A stretch of 17,030 nucleotides of DNA from the NCBI GenBank assembly GCA_030523505.1, contig JAUNIK010000013.1, positions 1-17,030 of the forward strand. Reading direction: 5' to 3'. This DNA comes from Prevotellaceae bacterium (GTDB lineage: Bacteria > Bacteroidota > Bacteroidia > Bacteroidales > Bacteroidaceae). This document shows, in pieces, positions 16,420 to 17,030 of this stretch. Under the pieces are notes generated by a model, which worked only from the letters and a program-made list of their open reading frames with translations, searched no databases and was not told the DNA's origin. The first letter of the stretch is position 1. The number at the start of each line of letters is the position of its first letter. The translations under genes were made by a program, and so were the position numbers.

Positions 16420-16869
16420 CTAAACCTCCACGTTCATGATACCCTCGAGTGCTGCACCGAACTCATCTGCCTCGAGGAAAGGCTTCTCAGTCAAGGTAGT
16501 ACTCCATATCTCGATAGTATCGCCCATGCCGATGAACTTCACCGACTGTTCAATCTCCGCCATCTGCATATAGCGCTTCGGCAACAGGAAACGACCATTA
16601 CCATCGAGTGTCAACATCTCGACATCGCTCACAAACTGGCGGAAAATCTGCTGATGAGCGGGATTCCAACGAGAGAGGCGCGAGCGCAACTCATCCATCT
16701 GAGCATTCCACACCGACTCAGGATAGAGCACGAGGCATTTCTGGAACACATCGCGGCGGAGCACAAGATTCTCCTCGCCCGATGCCTGGAGCACCTTGCG
16801 GAACACTGATGGGAGGAAGATTCTGCCCTTCGCATCAGCCTTGGCTTCTATGTTACCTAAGAATCTCAT
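16420..16869 (-). CDS. mraZ: Transcriptional regulator MraZ
   Basis: MraZ is a conserved DNA-binding protein of the dcw cluster with tandem AbrB-like (SpoVT type) domains. In E. coli it represses its own operon. The 149-residue product has both halves. The first is MRFLGNIEAKADAKGRIFLPSVFR, with the DxxxR motif DAKGR (12-16). The second is LTLDGNGRFLLPKRY, with DGNGR (89-93). It is the first gene of the operon. About 110 bp upstream lie three 10-bp repeats fitting the MraZ operator type, which suggests autoregulation. The ATG at 16869 gives the standard MraZ N-terminus. Confidence 0.96.
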   Translation of the reverse strand: MRFLGNIEAKADAKGRIFLPSVFRKVLQASGEENLVLRRDVFQKCLVLYPESVWNAQMDELRSRLSRWNPAHQQIFRQFVSDVEMLTLDGNGRFLLPKRYMQMAEIEQSVKFIGMGDTIEIWSTTLTEKPFLEADEFGAALEGIMNVEV

Positions 16870-16904
16870 TTGCTACTATTACGTTACACTACATTTTTCT
16901 TTAT

Positions 16905-16957
16905 TCACCCCTCCCTCAGCCACTCCGGCATGCTTCCGAAATGAGCCTTTGGGGGAG
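16905..16957 (-). promoter_or_regulatory. Structured mraZ leader with a possible 8-codon upstream ORF
   Basis: Between the likely transcription start and the mraZ ATG, the RNA can fold. CTCCC (16911-16915) pairs with GGGAG (16953-16957), TCA (16916-16918) pairs with TGA (16942-16944), and an inner stem forms between 16923-16928 and 16936-16941. On the minus strand a tiny frame, ATG (16931) to TGA (16905), reads MPEWLREG. No T-run follows, so it is not an obvious terminator. The pairings are visible; any role is inferred. Confidence 0.3.
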
Positions 16958-16964
16958 TATGTGG

Positions 16965-16972
16965 CAAAGTTA
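16965..16972 (-). promoter_or_regulatory. -7 element of the mraZ/dcw operon promoter
   Basis: On the minus strand TAACTTTG (16972-16965) matches the Bacteroidota -7 consensus TAnnTTTG exactly. The expected -33 position (about 16992-16997) has no TTTG; it falls inside the GTGGG of the second MraZ-type repeat. A start of transcription near 16958 would give a leader of about 90 nt. A promoter whose -33 is weak and overlapped by operator repeats fits a repressible operon. Confidence 0.65.
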
Positions 16973-16980
16973 CGATTTTT

Positions 16981-17010
16981 TCTCCACATCTCCCCACTTT
17001 TACCCACTTT
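16981..17010 (-). promoter_or_regulatory. Probable MraZ operator: three 10-bp direct repeats
   Basis: On the minus strand, three adjacent decamers read AAAGTGGGTA, AAAGTGGGGA, GATGTGGAGA. The core TGGGT, TGGGG, TGGAG recurs every 10 bp with 5-bp spacers. Established work on E. coli MraZ describes TGGGN repeats with 5-nt spacers, and the Mycoplasma MraZ site is AAAGTG-like. Both patterns are present here. The array ends 9 bp from the -7 element and covers the -33 region, so MraZ binding would block RNA polymerase. mraZ is the first gene downstream. Confidence 0.8.
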
Positions 17011-17024
17011 TTTTGAAAAAAAGT
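17006..17024. repeat. AT-rich perfect palindrome upstream of the MraZ repeats
   Basis: ACTTTTTTT (17006-17014) and AAAAAAAGT (17016-17024) are perfect inverted copies around a single G. The palindrome overlaps the outermost MraZ-type repeat by five bases. It could be a UP-like A/T tract for the dcw promoter, part of a terminator for a gene beyond the window, or chance in AT-rich DNA. Confidence 0.45.
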
Positions 17025-17030
17025 TGTTTT

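Noticed and set aside
16054..16809. A 251-codon plus-strand frame across rsmH and mraZ
   Set aside because: It is antisense to two well-supported genes and spans their intergenic gap. There is no recognisable domain.
1..17030. CRISPR arrays, insertion sequences, phage genes or a novel defence system
   Set aside because: No spaced direct repeats, transposase, integrase or unexplained gene block is present. All coding space is accounted for by dcw genes and recO.

Overview
The window is a nearly complete division and cell wall (dcw) cluster. It has 13 genes on the minus strand, in the order mraZ, rsmH, ftsL-like, ftsI, murE, mraY, murD, ftsW, murG, murC, ftsQ, ftsA, ftsZ (read from the right edge of the window to the left). 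At the left end lie a convergent recO gene and part of a tRNA-Glu gene. Everything points to Bacteroidota, most likely Prevotellaceae (Prevotella/Segatella-like). Promoters match the Bacteroidota -7 element TAnnTTTG, with a -33 TTTG where visible. The FtsL is divergent and the FtsI carries a PASTA domain. FtsA and FtsZ have lineage-specific C-termini, murF and ddl are absent from the cluster, and MurE has a meso-diaminopimelate specificity motif. The genus is inferred from memory of family sequences, not from a search.

Layout. Positions 1-53 hold the 5' part of a minus-strand tRNA-Glu(UUC), truncated by the window edge. Positions 54-183 are a divergent promoter region serving the tRNA (minus) and recO (plus, 184-909). 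Positions 910-1019 separate the convergent recO and ftsZ and contain a strong hairpin followed by a T-run that ends the dcw transcript. Positions 1020-16869 are the dcw operon, with gaps of 4-46 bp or ATGA overlaps. The exception is the 106-bp ftsW-murG gap, which holds a perfect 7-bp inverted repeat and a candidate internal promoter. Positions 16870-17030 are the operon's control region: a -7 element, three 10-bp direct repeats that look like an MraZ operator, a structured leader, and an AT-rich palindrome. No gene-free stretch exceeds 300 bases.

How the genes work together. MraZ is a transcription regulator that probably controls its own operon through the repeats. RsmH methylates 16S rRNA. 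MurC, MurD and MurE add L-Ala, D-Glu and diaminopimelate to UDP-MurNAc. MraY and MurG make lipid I and lipid II. FtsW (SEDS glycosyltransferase) and FtsI (transpeptidase) polymerise and cross-link septal peptidoglycan, probably regulated by FtsQ and the FtsL-like protein. FtsZ forms the Z-ring and FtsA tethers it to the membrane.

This is a well-known housekeeping locus, not a new system. The points most worth a second look are the MraZ operator array, the degenerate HHH motif and extra segments in MraY, the long extracytoplasmic insert in FtsW, the paired FtsA/FtsZ tail variations, and the ftsW-murG regulatory gap.
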